From Arthrobacter sp. AFG7.2 (GTDB taxonomy: Bacteria; Actinomycetota; Actinomycetes; Actinomycetales; Micrococcaceae), in NCBI RefSeq assembly GCF_002892835.1, contig NZ_PJMB01000002.1, positions 372,001 through 436,000 on the forward strand: a DNA stretch of 64,000 bases. The letters run 5' to 3'. The notes beneath the pieces were generated by a model. That model ran no database searches and had not been told where the DNA came from. It saw only the letters and a list, made by a program, of their open reading frames with translations. Shown here in pieces: positions 17,886 through 26,542 of the stretch; position 1 is the first letter of the stretch, and every line of letters starts with the position of its first letter. The position numbers were made by a program, and so were the translations under genes.

Positions 17886-18329
17886 TTACTCTTCATCCTT
17901 GCCAGCCAGCAGTTCGTCCGTGGCAGCATCAGGCTGTCCCTCGAAAAACCGGGCCAGGACGGTTTTGAAGACAGTTTCCCCAGGAGCTGCACGGAGGAAC
18001 AGCGTCATGGACGAATGCAGTTTCTTGGCGTCGATGCTGCCGAAGATATTTTCCGCCGGGCTACCCGCATGATTGGTAACGGCCAGGGCGCAGTCCAGCA
18101 GCCGGGGGCCAAGGACCGGATGGTCCAGGTACTCCCTGGCCTCGGCAACGGAGCTGATGGCGTACCGGCGCGACATTTCACTGTGGCCAAGGCCTGCGAT
18201 CTGCGGGAAAACGAACCACATCCAATGGCCGGATTTCCTGCCCAGCTGCAGTTCCGCCAGGGCCTGATCGTAGGCTCCTCCGTTCTCCTGCGCCGTGACG
18301 AATCGCTCCAGGTTATAGGGATCGTTCAT
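17886..18329 (-). CDS. DUF1810 family protein
   Basis: A 147-residue protein with clear DUF1810 features: NDPYNLERFVTAQE, KSGHWMWFVFPQIAGLG, RYAISSVAEAREYLDHPVLGPRL and FGSIDAKKLHSSMTLF. The function of the family is not established. The ATG at 18329 has AAGGAG and lies 17 bases inside the end of the AlkD-like gene, so translation is coupled. Confidence 0.93.
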   Translation of the reverse strand: MNDPYNLERFVTAQENGGAYDQALAELQLGRKSGHWMWFVFPQIAGLGHSEMSRRYAISSVAEAREYLDHPVLGPRLLDCALAVTNHAGSPAENIFGSIDAKKLHSSMTLFLRAAPGETVFKTVLARFFEGQPDAATDELLAGKDEE

Positions 18330-18882
18330 GGGTATCTCCTTGTGGTCGGGGTTCGGGGGCGGATTGCTGCTGGATGAAGGCCGCGGCGCGGCGGAGCCCG
18401 CTGTCCGGGTCCGCCTCCCAGCGGCCAAGGACGACCTGTGCGCGCTGGCGGTCACGTCCGCGCAGCCGGGCCAGGAACGGCACCACGACGTCGGCCAGCA
18501 GGGGTTGGGTGAGTTCGCTCGTGCCGGCAGACCGCAGGAAGCCTTCAAGCCGGGTCAGATCCGAATGGAGCAGGAGCGGCGTCCTGGATTGCAGCAGCAC
18601 CACGGCAGCCAGCCGGCGCTCAAACACAGCCTTGGAGCCGGGCCGGGGCTGGCCCCACAGGGCAGATGCCAGCTGCATCACGGCGTCGTGATCGAAGTCC
18701 TTGTACTTCCGAAGGGCGTCGCGGATGGTTCCGCGGACAGCGCCCACCGAGGAGCCGTAGGAGGCCAGCTGCCCGCCAAGCCTGCCCTCGACGTCGTCGG
18801 CCCGGTACCAGGACCCCTCGTTCTGCAGGGTGCGGTCAATGAATTCTGCAGCAGCTGCCACCTGGGACGGGCCGCTGCTCAT
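18313..18882 (-). CDS. DNA alkylation repair (AlkD-like, HEAT-repeat) protein
   Basis: A 189-residue helical protein. The segment VMQLASALWGQPRPGSKAVFERRLAAVVLLQSR and the downstream paired helices resemble the HEAT-like repeats of AlkC/AlkD glycosylases, which remove bulky or positively charged alkylated bases. It is shorter than typical AlkD (about 230), and the family call rests on pattern only. The ATG at 18882 overlaps the stop of the disrupted TraR/DksA-type gene by ATGA. Confidence 0.65.
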   Translation of the reverse strand: MSSGPSQVAAAAEFIDRTLQNEGSWYRADDVEGRLGGQLASYGSSVGAVRGTIRDALRKYKDFDHDAVMQLASALWGQPRPGSKAVFERRLAAVVLLQSRTPLLLHSDLTRLEGFLRSAGTSELTQPLLADVVVPFLARLRGRDRQRAQVVLGRWEADPDSGLRRAAAFIQQQSAPEPRPQGDTHERSL

Positions 18883-19218
18883 GAGCTGCGGCCGGCCGAT
18901 GCGTGCCGGATGCAAAATTGAGTCCACGGCCGTGCCTCCAGCCGGCCCTCGGCGATGGCTTCCCCGCAGGCTGCGCAGGTCCCATAGGTGCCGGCGGCAA
19001 TCCTGGCCAGGGCCGCGTCCACCTCGTCCAGCCCTGCGCTGCTCCTGGGACAGCTCGAACGCGATGGTGGATCCTTCCGGGTCATGTTCGTCGTCAACGT
19101 TGGAACCCTGGCGCGCTGAATTTGCGGACGCAATGTCCGCGCGGAGGGCCGGAAGGAGTGCCACCTTCCGTTCCCGCTCCTCTTCGAGCAGAATCCGGAA
19201 CCGTTCGTAATCGGGCAT
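18879..19218 (-). pseudogene. TraR/DksA-type zinc-finger gene with an internal frameshift
   Basis: The N-terminal half (MPDYERFRILLEEERER to STIAFELSQEQ) is in one frame. The conserved C-terminal half (LDEVDAALARIAAGTYGTC, then the zinc finger) is in another, ending at 18879. The break lies near 19031-19048, and spacing between the halves seems short by a few residues, so a small out-of-frame deletion fits better than a single miscalled base. The finger is C-x2-C-x17-C-x2-H. Intact relatives bind RNA polymerase or act as general stress factors. The stop overlaps the AlkD-like start. Confidence 0.75.
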
Positions 19219-19298
19219 GGCAAAAGCCTAGCGCGGCACCCGTGCAGGCTCCCCGCACGGACGGTTCCTGACCGCGCGCCATGCACTGGTTGACGGTC

Positions 19299-20267
19299 TC
19301 AGACGTGTTGGTTGAACCAGGCAAGGGTGTCGTTCCATGCGGCGGTCGCCTGCGCCTGGTTGTAGCGTTCACCGGTGTCATTGTGGAAGGCATGGTCCAC
19401 GCCGGGGTAAACGGTGAGCTGATGGACAACACTGGCGGCTGCCAACGCGTCCTTGAGGGCGGGCATGCCGCCGGTAATGCGCTGATCGAGCTCAGCATAG
19501 ACCCCGAAAACGGCCGCCTTGATATCCGCTGCCTTGGCCAGGTCCGGCGCGGGCCCATAAAACGCCGCAGTGGCCTTCAACCCCTCCAGCTCGGTGGCAG
19601 CCTGCCAGGTGATGCCGCCGCCAAAGCAGTACCCGGTCATGGCGACCCGCGCACCGTCCACAAAGTCCTGGCTCCGGAGGTACTCCAGTGCCGCTGCGAA
19701 GTCCGCGACGTGGCGTTGGGCGCCGGCCTGCGTAAGGGCACCGGGGACAGCGTCCCGGTCCAGGTTCGCAGTCCCGCCTTCCCTGCTGAGCAGGTCAAGC
19801 GCAAGGGCGGCATAGCCGGCTTTGGCGAAGCGGCGCGCCACGTCTTCAATGTGGGGTGTCAGGCCGCGGTTCTCATGGCAGATCAGCACGGCCGGGCTTC
19901 GGCCCTGCCCCTCCGGCCTTGCCTGGTACGCACTGACGGAGGTTCCGCCGGACGGAAACTCCACGGTCGCCGTCGTCAGTCCTGGCGCGCCCTCGGGAAC
20001 GGAAAGCGGACTCTTGGCTCCCGGAACCGCCCCGGAACCGCCAGTCCCGGCCGCAGATGATGATGGCTCGGGAGCAGGCATGGGATCCGTACTGCGCGGC
20101 ACCTCGCCGGGCGTGCAGCCGACCAGCAGCATTGCAGCCGCCGCTGCCGCCATACTTCCCGTAATAAAGGCGACCCGCCTTGTGAATGTCCGCTGGCTCA
20201 GAGCACCGGCGCGGTAGTCGTCAAAAAACTCTTCAATCAGGTATTTTTCGTACTTGCCAAGCTGCAT
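19299..20267 (-). CDS. Secreted/lipoprotein dienelactone hydrolase family protein
   Basis: A 322-residue alpha/beta hydrolase. It has an N-terminal domain (KYEKYLIEEFFDDYRAGALSQRTFTRR), then a Tat-like RR and a hydrophobic stretch ending in the lipobox LVGC, so the enzyme is probably exported and lipid-anchored. The catalytic set of the DLH family is present: ICHENRG (Glu), the nucleophile Cys in GYCFGGG, Asp in YAELDQR and His in VDHAFHND. A Pro/Ser/Gly linker follows the lipobox. The ATG at 20267 has AGGAGG. Substrate unknown. Confidence 0.93.
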   Translation of the reverse strand: MQLGKYEKYLIEEFFDDYRAGALSQRTFTRRVAFITGSMAAAAAAMLLVGCTPGEVPRSTDPMPAPEPSSSAAGTGGSGAVPGAKSPLSVPEGAPGLTTATVEFPSGGTSVSAYQARPEGQGRSPAVLICHENRGLTPHIEDVARRFAKAGYAALALDLLSREGGTANLDRDAVPGALTQAGAQRHVADFAAALEYLRSQDFVDGARVAMTGYCFGGGITWQAATELEGLKATAAFYGPAPDLAKAADIKAAVFGVYAELDQRITGGMPALKDALAAASVVHQLTVYPGVDHAFHNDTGERYNQAQATAAWNDTLAWFNQHV

Positions 20268-20475
20268 CACACTGCCTCCTCGGGTGCCGAACATCCTCCT
20301 CCCGGCGGCCGCTGCAGACAAGCCTTGATCCCTGCTTTCCGGCACCCTTTACCCTTCTGTGACAAAGGACACCCAAATTCTTTTGACGCGCCTGTTCGCA
20401 GCCGCGCCACCCCCACGTTTCAAGGAATCCAGTCGTTTGATAAACCGAGAGATACGCCTCGCATGTTATCCAAAT

Positions 20476-20505
20476 GTGACAATGGACGCCGGGGTAGGTT
20501 ATGGT
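20476..20505 (+). promoter_or_regulatory. Probable promoter of the riboswitch-LysM/P60 transcript
   Basis: GTGACA at 20476-20481 and TATGGT at 20500-20505 are spaced by 18 bases, a fair sigma-70-type pair. It lies about 35 bases upstream of the riboswitch, leaving a sensible transcription start near 20512. Confidence 0.5.
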
Positions 20506-20540
20506 CTTCAGGTGTCCCTCTCAGACGGGACATTCCCCTC

Positions 20541-20725
20541 AGTATGCCGAGCCCTGCCACTGACCCGGGAACCAATCGCTTTCCAGCTGGCAGGGACGGG
20601 GGAACCAAGTTTCCGCGGCCTATTAAGGCCTTGGGGTTAAGTCGATAGCGCCTCCGTTCCTTCGGAGTAGTTACCGGCCGGGTATCTCCAACCCGAACCC
20701 GACAGCTCACCCCGCAGGCATGGGA
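20541..20725 (+). ncRNA. ydaO-yuaA (c-di-AMP) riboswitch
   Basis: Conserved blocks appear in the right order: GCCGAGCCCTGCC, GGGGGAACCAAG, CTTGGGGTTAAGTCG, GCCGGGTATCTCCAACCCGAAC split around a hairpin, and a closing AGGCAT that pairs with ATGCC at 20544-20548. A variable hairpin (CCTCCGTTCCTTCGGAG) lies between. In Actinobacteria this class sits ahead of cell-wall hydrolase and Rpf genes and turns expression off when c-di-AMP is high. Here it ends about 15 bases before the LysM-P60 start, so control could act on transcription or on the ribosome site. Confidence 0.9.
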
Positions 20726-20738
20726 GAGGCGATCAACT

Positions 20739-21593
20739 GTGTCAAAAAATTCCACCACCGCCCGTCACCGTGCGACTCCGGCCGGCTCCATCGTGCTCGA
20801 AGGACTGGCTGTTTCGGCCAAGTCCCTGAGCCGTCCGGCGCTCGCCGTTGCGGCTGCCTCCGGCATTGCCTTCGGCGTCGGCGCCCCTGCACACGCCGGT
20901 GTAACCGGCCCGGACACCACGGGAACCAGTAATGTCCAGGCTTCCGCGGCACCGGCCGCAGCAGTTGCAGCTCCCGCCGCAGCCACCGGCAACGTTCACA
21001 CGGTTGTATCGGGCGACACCCTCGGTGCCATCGCTTCGGCCCACGGCGTCAGCCTGAACGACGTCCTGTCCGCCAACGGACTCAGCGTCTCCACGATCAT
21101 CTTCCCCGGTGACCAGATCCGGATCCCGGCTGCAGGGTCCGCTGCAGCAGCTGCTCCGGCTTACGTTGCCCCGGCCCCCGCTGCGGCAGCACCGGCTCCG
21201 GCTCCCGTCCAGGCCGCCGCAGTCACCACCCCGGCGAACACCGGAATGAACATGTCCTACGCTTCAGCTCCCGCAGCCACCGGCAGCGGCGCAGGCGCAG
21301 CCATCCTGGCCAACGCCTACGGCCAGGTCGGTCAGATCCAGGACTGCACCGCCATGGTGGAGAAGGCACTGCGCACGGTCGGCAAGTCCGTCGGCGACCT
21401 GGCCCCCGGCCAGTTCTACCAGTACGGCTCCACCGTGAGCACCCCCGCTCCCGGTGACCTGGTCATCACCGCCGGCCACGTGGGCGTTTACGCCGGCGAC
21501 GGCCAGGTTGTCAGCGGCGGCGTGAACGGCAACCAGACTGCCGTGCACTCCATCAGCTGGCTCGGCGGCGCTTCCTTCGTCCGCGTAGCATAA
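20739..21593 (+). CDS. Secreted LysM-NlpC/P60 peptidoglycan endopeptidase-like protein
   Basis: A 284-residue exported protein. The signal peptide has the hydrophobic core ALAVAAASGIAFGVGAPAHA. A LysM module follows (residues about 85-129: HTVVSGDTLGAIASAHGV, ending PGDQIRIP). Then come an Ala/Pro-rich linker and a C-terminal P60 domain with Cys in QDCTAMVEKAL and His in AGHVGVYAGDG. It probably cleaves stem peptides during growth or resuscitation. The start is GTG at 20739 with GGGAGAGG upstream. Expression is controlled by the upstream c-di-AMP riboswitch. Confidence 0.93.
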   Translation: MSKNSTTARHRATPAGSIVLEGLAVSAKSLSRPALAVAAASGIAFGVGAPAHAGVTGPDTTGTSNVQASAAPAAAVAAPAAATGNVHTVVSGDTLGAIASAHGVSLNDVLSANGLSVSTIIFPGDQIRIPAAGSAAAAAPAYVAPAPAAAAPAPAPVQAAAVTTPANTGMNMSYASAPAATGSGAGAAILANAYGQVGQIQDCTAMVEKALRTVGKSVGDLAPGQFYQYGSTVSTPAPGDLVITAGHVGVYAGDGQVVSGGVNGNQTAVHSISWLGGASFVRVA

Positions 21594-21639
21594 CCAGCGC
21601 GAACAACGCTGCCAGCCCGCACAGGGCGGAAGCCACTCC

Positions 21640-21683
21640 AGACAGGGGCGGCAGCCGGGTTAACCCGGCTGCCGCCCCTGTCT
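21640..21683. terminator. 44-bp perfect palindrome, bidirectional terminator
   Basis: Two 22-base arms beginning AGACAGGGGCGGCAGCC are exact reverse complements with no spacer, meeting at GGTTAACC. It lies between the convergent LysM-P60 gene (ends 21593) and selO (ends 21715), so one hairpin can stop both transcripts. T-runs beside it are poor, as usual in high-GC Actinobacteria. Confidence 0.85.
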
Positions 21684-21714
21684 GCGTTGTCCCCTTCGGG
21701 CTTCCCCTGGCTCC

Positions 21715-23190
21715 CTAGGTACCGCAGAAAGTCCGGTAGTCGCCGAAGTCTGCCGGCGGAGCCTCGGTGTAGCGCTCCAGTCCCTGCCGTTCCTGGAATG
21801 GCAGCCTGACCACCTCCAGGAGGCGGTTGAAGGGGTCAAGATCACCTTCGGTAGCCGCTGCCAACGCTTCCTCCACCAGGTGGTTCCGGGGAATGTAGGC
21901 CGGATTTACCCTGGCCATCAGCCCGGCGTCGGGTTTGAGTGCCGCCCAGCGTCCGGCCCAGGCATCGAACGCGGCGAGGTCCAGGACCATACCACGGGCT
22001 GGCCTGGTGTTTCCCGCTGCGGCCAGGCCGAGGTTCCGGAAAAATTGCGTGTAGTCAACGGGCCCGTCCTTCAACAGGCCGATTACTCCGTCAACCAGGG
22101 CAGAGGCCTCGTCGGCTTGGGCGCTTCCGGCCGGGATAGAAGATAGGCCGAGTTTTGCCTTCATGCCGTTGAACCAGGCGTCACTGTACTGGCTGCGGAA
22201 TCTGCCCAGCGCCTCCACAGCGGGGGCGACTGCCTGTTCCTGGTCCTCATGGAACAGCGGAAGCATGGCCTCGGCGAGGCGTGCCAGATTCCACTCGGCC
22301 ACCACGGGCTGGTTGGCATAGGCGTAGCGGCCGCCGACATCAATAGAGCTGTAGACGGCTCCAGGATTGAAGGCATCCATAAAGGCACAGGGCCCATAGT
22401 CGATGGTTTCGCCGGAGATCGTCATGTTGTCCGTATTCATCACGCCGTGCACAAAACCCACCAGCATCCACTGGGCCACCAGCCCGGCCTGCGCAGACAC
22501 CACCGACTCAAACAGCGCGAGGTAGGGGTGTTCTGATTGGGCTGCGGCAGGGTAGTGCCTGCTGATGGCATGATCAGCGAGCCGGCGCAGGAGCTCCATG
22601 TTCTCGGTGGCCCGGGCATACTGGAAGCTGCCCACCCGCAGATGGCTGCTGGCCACCCGGGCCAGGACAGCGCCGGGCAGCATCGATTCCCGGCGCACGG
22701 GACGGCCTGTGGCCACGACGGCGAGGGCCCTCGTCGTGGGGATGTTCAGGGCATGCATCGCCTCACTCACGAGGTATTCCCGCAGCATGGGCCCGACGAC
22801 GGCGCGTCCGTCGCCCGCCCGGGCGAAAGGTGTGCGGCCGGAACCCTTGAGGTGCAAATCCCGCAGCTGCCCGCCGTCGTCGGCGATTTCGCCCAGCAGG
22901 AGCGCACGGCCGTCGCCGAGGAGCGGCGAGTAACCGCCGAACTGGTGTCCGGCGTACGCCTGGGCAACAGGGGTGGCCCCCGCCGGGACATGGTTCCCCA
23001 GCAGGAGGCGCACGCCCTCCGGGGTGCGCAGGTATTCCGGAGCAAGCCCAAGGTCGCCGGCCAGCGCCTCGTTCAGGACCAGGATTTCAGGGTCCGGCGC
23101 CTCCTCCGCCTGCCAGGGGACGGCCAGTTCTGCGAGTTCACGGGCAAACCTGCCCTCCAAAGTAACTGTTGATTCTGCTGCTGCAGTCAT
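21715..23190 (-). CDS. selO: SelO/YdiU pseudokinase-fold protein AMPylase
   Basis: A 491-residue SelO protein, which transfers AMP from ATP to Ser/Thr/Tyr of target proteins. Landmarks include [40 protein letters not shown] (nucleotide-binding loop), [20 protein letters not shown] and the catalytic/metal segment [25 protein letters not shown]. It ends TFCGT: a cysteine stands where many homologues have Cys or selenocysteine three residues from the end. The start overlaps the permease stop by ATGA. Confidence 0.95.
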   Translation of the reverse strand: MTAAAESTVTLEGRFARELAELAVPWQAEEAPDPEILVLNEALAGDLGLAPEYLRTPEGVRLLLGNHVPAGATPVAQAYAGHQFGGYSPLLGDGRALLLGEIADDGGQLRDLHLKGSGRTPFARAGDGRAVVGPMLREYLVSEAMHALNIPTTRALAVVATGRPVRRESMLPGAVLARVASSHLRVGSFQYARATENMELLRRLADHAISRHYPAAAQSEHPYLALFESVVSAQAGLVAQWMLVGFVHGVMNTDNMTISGETIDYGPCAFMDAFNPGAVYSSIDVGGRYAYANQPVVAEWNLARLAEAMLPLFHEDQEQAVAPAVEALGRFRSQYSDAWFNGMKAKLGLSSIPAGSAQADEASALVDGVIGLLKDGPVDYTQFFRNLGLAAAGNTRPARGMVLDLAAFDAWAGRWAALKPDAGLMARVNPAYIPRNHLVEEALAAATEGDLDPFNRLLEVVRLPFQERQGLERYTEAPPADFGDYRTFCGT

Positions 23191-24629
23191 GAATTAACCC
23201 TATCGCCGTCGTTGGTCCGCCGGTTGATCAGCCAAGTGATGAACCACAGGATCACGCCAATGGCCATCAGCCCGCCGGCAATCTGGTACTGGATAACGTT
23301 CCGTCCCACCCAGGGACCCGCCAGGAAAGCGCAGAGCACGGCGGCGACGAGTGGAAGCTGGCCGGGGGATGTAAAGAACACCTTGCGGTGGGGATCCCGC
23401 TTGCGGCGGAGGACTACGCAGGCCACGTTGACCACCGTGAAAACACACAGCAGCAGGAAGGCGGTGGTTCCGGAGAGGTTGGCCACGATGTTGCTGTCGG
23501 GATCACTGGCGACGTACACGATGAGTCCCAGTGCCAGGATGGTGGAGAAGGCGATTCCTGCCCACGGGGTGCGCCGGACCGGAAGGACTTTCCCCAGGGG
23601 CCGGGGCAGGACGTGCTGGCGGGCCATGCCATAGATCAGCCGGCTGGCCATCAGCATGTTGATGAGGGCAGTGTTGGCAACTGCGAAGACTGCAAGGAAG
23701 GGAAAGATCCTGTCGATGGGGAAGTCCGGTGAGCCCTTGTGCACTACTTCCAGCAGGGCAGCGCCTTCAGCTTCCCTGATGCCTTCGAGTTCGGTTGGCG
23801 ACAGCACACTCACCACGGAGATGGCTACAAGCATGTACAGCAGTACTGCAATACCGAGGCCGGTGAGCATTGTGCGGGGGAAAATTTTTTCGGGGTTTTG
23901 GGTCTCTTCAACCATATTGACCGAGTCTTCGAAGCCCACCATGGCGAAGAACGCGATGGACGTGGCGGCGGTAACGGCCAGGAACAGGCCTTTGTCCTGG
24001 TAGTCGTTAAAGACAAAAATCTCGCCCGGATTTCCGGTCCCCCGGGCCATGACGAAGAAGCCGACGCCGATCACGATGCACAATGCCAGCATCTCCACCA
24101 CCGTCAGCACGACGTTGAATTTGACGCTCTCCCCTACACCGCGCAGGTTGATAGCCGCCAGAAGCAGCATGAATACGAGGGCGACGGCGGTGATGACACC
24201 CTGCCCGGGCTTGCCCATCCAGCCATTCACTTCAAGCCCGCCAAAAAAGTTCTGGGCCAGGACATTCGCAGAAGTGGACGCGCTGGTAATGCCGGAGCAG
24301 ACGACGGCAAACGCCACCAGGAACGTGACGAAGTGGATGCCGAACGCTTTGTGCGTATAGAGCGCAGCCCCTGCGGCCTGCGGATACTGGGTGACGAGTT
24401 CAAGGTAGGAGAACGCCGTGAGCGTCGCCACCACAAAGGCCAGCAGGAAAGGCAGCCACACGATGCCGCCCACCGTGCCGGCCATGGTTCCGGTGACCGC
24501 GTAGACGCCGGCGCCAAGGATATCGCCCACGATGAAGAGCAGCAGGAGCTTCGGCCCCAGCACCCGTTTGAGGGCAGGTTCCTTGTCATGGGCAGTAAGG
24601 TCTGACACTTCTTCGGAAGCAGCGCTCAT
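23187..24629 (-). CDS. APC-superfamily amino acid permease
   Basis: A 480-residue transporter with about 12 transmembrane helices, starting with [20 protein letters not shown], where the conserved G-x-G-x-G-x3-G-type unwound TM1 binds substrate. It also has [22 protein letters not shown] in TM6 and a loop with [11 protein letters not shown]. It probably imports an amino acid by proton symport; specificity unknown. It is coupled at both ends (ATGA overlaps) to rnz and selO. Confidence 0.93.
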   Translation of the reverse strand: MSAASEEVSDLTAHDKEPALKRVLGPKLLLLFIVGDILGAGVYAVTGTMAGTVGGIVWLPFLLAFVVATLTAFSYLELVTQYPQAAGAALYTHKAFGIHFVTFLVAFAVVCSGITSASTSANVLAQNFFGGLEVNGWMGKPGQGVITAVALVFMLLLAAINLRGVGESVKFNVVLTVVEMLALCIVIGVGFFVMARGTGNPGEIFVFNDYQDKGLFLAVTAATSIAFFAMVGFEDSVNMVEETQNPEKIFPRTMLTGLGIAVLLYMLVAISVVSVLSPTELEGIREAEGAALLEVVHKGSPDFPIDRIFPFLAVFAVANTALINMLMASRLIYGMARQHVLPRPLGKVLPVRRTPWAGIAFSTILALGLIVYVASDPDSNIVANLSGTTAFLLLCVFTVVNVACVVLRRKRDPHRKVFFTSPGQLPLVAAVLCAFLAGPWVGRNVIQYQIAGGLMAIGVILWFITWLINRRTNDGDRVNS

Positions 24630-25594
24630 GAGTGACCTCCATAACTGAATGAGTGGTTAGGGTCCGGCATATCGCCAGGTTCCGGCAGTCCCCCGTTGCC
24701 TTGTGGCCATCTCAGCCGCCTGGGAACGCCGATCAGTTGCAGGTCCTCCGCCGCCATGACGGTTGTGTTTCCAGCGCGTTCGCCGGCCTCTCGGGCGAGG
24801 GGCGCCACGTCGTCGCCGTACCGTGAGGAGAAGTGTGTCAGGACGAGGGTCCGGGCCCCGGCGTGTGCCGCCAACTCCCCCGCCTGCCCTGCTGTGAGGT
24901 GGCGGTACTGGCTGGCCAGTCCGGCGTCGTCATTGCTGAAGGTGGACTCCGCCACGAGGAGGTCGGCATTGTCGGCAAGTTCCTCTGCGCCCGGACAGGG
25001 CGCGGTGTCCATGACAAAAGCGAAGCGCTGGCCGGGCCGCGGAATGCTGACGTCTTCAAGGCGCACCCCGCCAAGGGTGCCTTCGCGCTGCAGCCGCCCT
25101 ACGTCCGGGCCCCGGACGCCCGCCTCGCGCAGGCGTTCGGGCAGCAGGGTCCGTCCATCCGGTTCAAGCAGCCGGTAGCCGTAGGTTTCTATGCGGTGCT
25201 TGAGGGGCCGGACTTCCAGGCCTTCGGCAACAGCGCCGCCTCCGCCATGCGGGTGGAACCTGAGGTCGATGCCCGGTGTACTCACGGACACGAGGGCGCG
25301 CACAACGTCCTCTCCGGAGGACGGATAGTGAAGGTGGATCGCGTGCGGAACGCCGTCGAGGGCCATCCGTGAAAGCACCCCTGGCAGCCCGAAGCAATGG
25401 TCCCCGTGCACGTGAGTGAGGCAAATGCGGGTGATCTGGTTGGCAGAAACCCCTGCATGGATCATCTGGCGCTGTGTTCCCTCCCCAGGGTCAAAGAGGA
25501 GACCATCACCGTCCCAGCGCAGGAAGTAGCCGTTATGGTTTCGGGTCCGGGTGGGGACCTGGGAGGCCGTGCCGAGGATAACGAGTTCCCTCAT
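24626..25594 (-). CDS. rnz: Ribonuclease Z-type metallo-beta-lactamase
   Basis: A 322-residue RNase Z/ElaC homologue for tRNA 3'-end processing. Motifs: GTASQVPTRTRNHNGYFLRW, LFDPGEGTQRQM, the zinc motif LTHVHGDHCFGLPG, and LTHFSSRY near the C terminus with the HEAT-like histidine equivalent. The C-terminal tail after residue 295 (RRLRWPQGNGGLPEPG and on) is probably disordered. It is the first gene of a coupled rnz-permease-selO operon. A terminator for the small upstream gene sits just before it at 25612-25643. Confidence 0.93.
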   Translation of the reverse strand: MRELVILGTASQVPTRTRNHNGYFLRWDGDGLLFDPGEGTQRQMIHAGVSANQITRICLTHVHGDHCFGLPGVLSRMALDGVPHAIHLHYPSSGEDVVRALVSVSTPGIDLRFHPHGGGGAVAEGLEVRPLKHRIETYGYRLLEPDGRTLLPERLREAGVRGPDVGRLQREGTLGGVRLEDVSIPRPGQRFAFVMDTAPCPGAEELADNADLLVAESTFSNDDAGLASQYRHLTAGQAGELAAHAGARTLVLTHFSSRYGDDVAPLAREAGERAGNTTVMAAEDLQLIGVPRRLRWPQGNGGLPEPGDMPDPNHSFSYGGHS

Positions 25595-25611
25595 AGCTTT
25601 GGAGTACCAAA

Positions 25612-25643
25612 AGGCAGGTTCCGGACGAACCCGGAACCTGCCT
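25612..25643 (-). terminator. Rho-independent terminator of the small gene at 25663
   Basis: On the minus strand a 13-bp stem (AGGCAGGTTCCGG with its complement, six-base loop) is followed by TTTT. It lies between the 60-residue gene and rnz, so it separates the two transcripts. Confidence 0.75.
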
Positions 25644-25662
25644 CATTGGATGCTGTGGCGGC

Positions 25663-25845
25663 TTAGCGCCGCCGGAGCATTCCCATGATTCTGCCGGCTA
25701 CGCCGCCGGTCCTGGCGCCTGCAGCACCCGTGGTGCCCGGGGTCCGCCCTGTGGCATTAAGTCCGGTCCCGCGTGTGGTCCCGCTGGTCCCGGTCCGGCC
25801 TGCAAATCGTCCAGCGGCATTCCTGATCATGCTTCCCAAGTTCAT
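25663..25845 (-). CDS. Small basic Gly/Thr/Arg-rich protein, 60 aa
   Basis: Not recognised. It is a 60-residue protein of low complexity: an amphipathic N terminus (MNLGSMIRNAAGRFAGR), a Gly/Thr/Arg middle and a basic RIMGMLRRR end, highly positive overall. Evidence that it is real: AGGAG at good spacing before the ATG at 25845, its own strong terminator, and a promoter-proximal repeat at 25886-25897 like those ahead of two other genes. It could bind nucleic acid or membranes. Confidence 0.7.
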   Translation of the reverse strand: MNLGSMIRNAAGRFAGRTGTSGTTRGTGLNATGRTPGTTGAAGARTGGVAGRIMGMLRRR

Positions 25846-25961
25846 ATCAAACTCCTTCAGTGTTGATCTTGCCAACCGATATTCATCAGCCTGCTTATTA
25901 TTTTAGCCTAATTTGGCTCTGGGTCGAAGGGTCCGCCGACTTTGCCTGCCAGCACGTTCCG

Positions 25962-26174
25962 TCAGGGCGGGAGCAATGATCCGTCCTCCGGTGGCCGGTG
26001 CTTCCGGCGCAGTCTCCGGATCAGGATGAGGACAGGCCAGGCCAGCAGTTGCAGCAATCCCGCTGAAACCAACAACGCAAGCACAAGGACCAGGACCGGC
26101 GAGTACAAAAGGAACACGCCGATTGCAGCGGCAAGGTAGCCGGCAACCAACGCCAGAAGGTCACCGCTGTCCAT
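25962..26174 (-). CDS. Small two-helix membrane protein
   Basis: A 70-residue protein with two hydrophobic helices (LLALVAGYLAAAIGVFLLYS and VLALLVSAGLLQLLAWPVLILI), then the positive stretch RRLRRKHR and a short proline-rich tail. By the positive-inside rule the C terminus faces the cytoplasm. AGAGGAG lies seven bases before the ATG at 26174. Function unknown. Confidence 0.75.
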   Translation of the reverse strand: MDSGDLLALVAGYLAAAIGVFLLYSPVLVLVLALLVSAGLLQLLAWPVLILIRRLRRKHRPPEDGSLLPP

Positions 26175-26542
26175 CGAAACTCCTCTTCGTTGCCTGGAGG
26201 GGGCCGGTCACGTAAACGGCTGTCAAAGCAGACGCAGTGGCCGGGAGATCCCTCATTCAGGGTGAAGAGACCAAGGGAAGGCAACCGACCGAAGGGCATC
26301 CTCAGGATGCCGGAAATTGTCATCCAATCTTCGATGGCTGCCGCATTCTTCCTTACGGTCACCCCAGAGTACTCCCCTGCACCGGCGTCGGAAAGAAGCG
26401 GGGCACCCGGGGCGGGTGGTGGCTTGCGCAGGTACGGAACCAGGGTCCATTGCCCCTATCAGCATGCTTTCAGGCGCTGCTACATTTGCACTCCTGAGAC
26501 CAGTCCGCCCTGCCACCACCCCGTCATCCGGAAGGCTCCACC
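26175..26542. other. Intergenic region ahead of hmp
   Basis: This 368-base region separates the small membrane protein gene and hmp. It contains a degenerate DevR-like box at 26443-26458. I see no other gene: open frames crossing it have no ribosome sites and non-protein-like composition. Confidence 0.6.
26443..26458 (+). promoter_or_regulatory. Candidate degenerate DevR-like box ahead of hmp
   Basis: GGGTCCATTGCCCCTA agrees at 12 of 16 positions with the island motif GTGACCTTTGGCCCTA and lies 84 bases before the hmp start. NO induces DosR regulons in mycobacteria, so control of an NO dioxygenase would make sense, but the match is weak. Confidence 0.35.
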
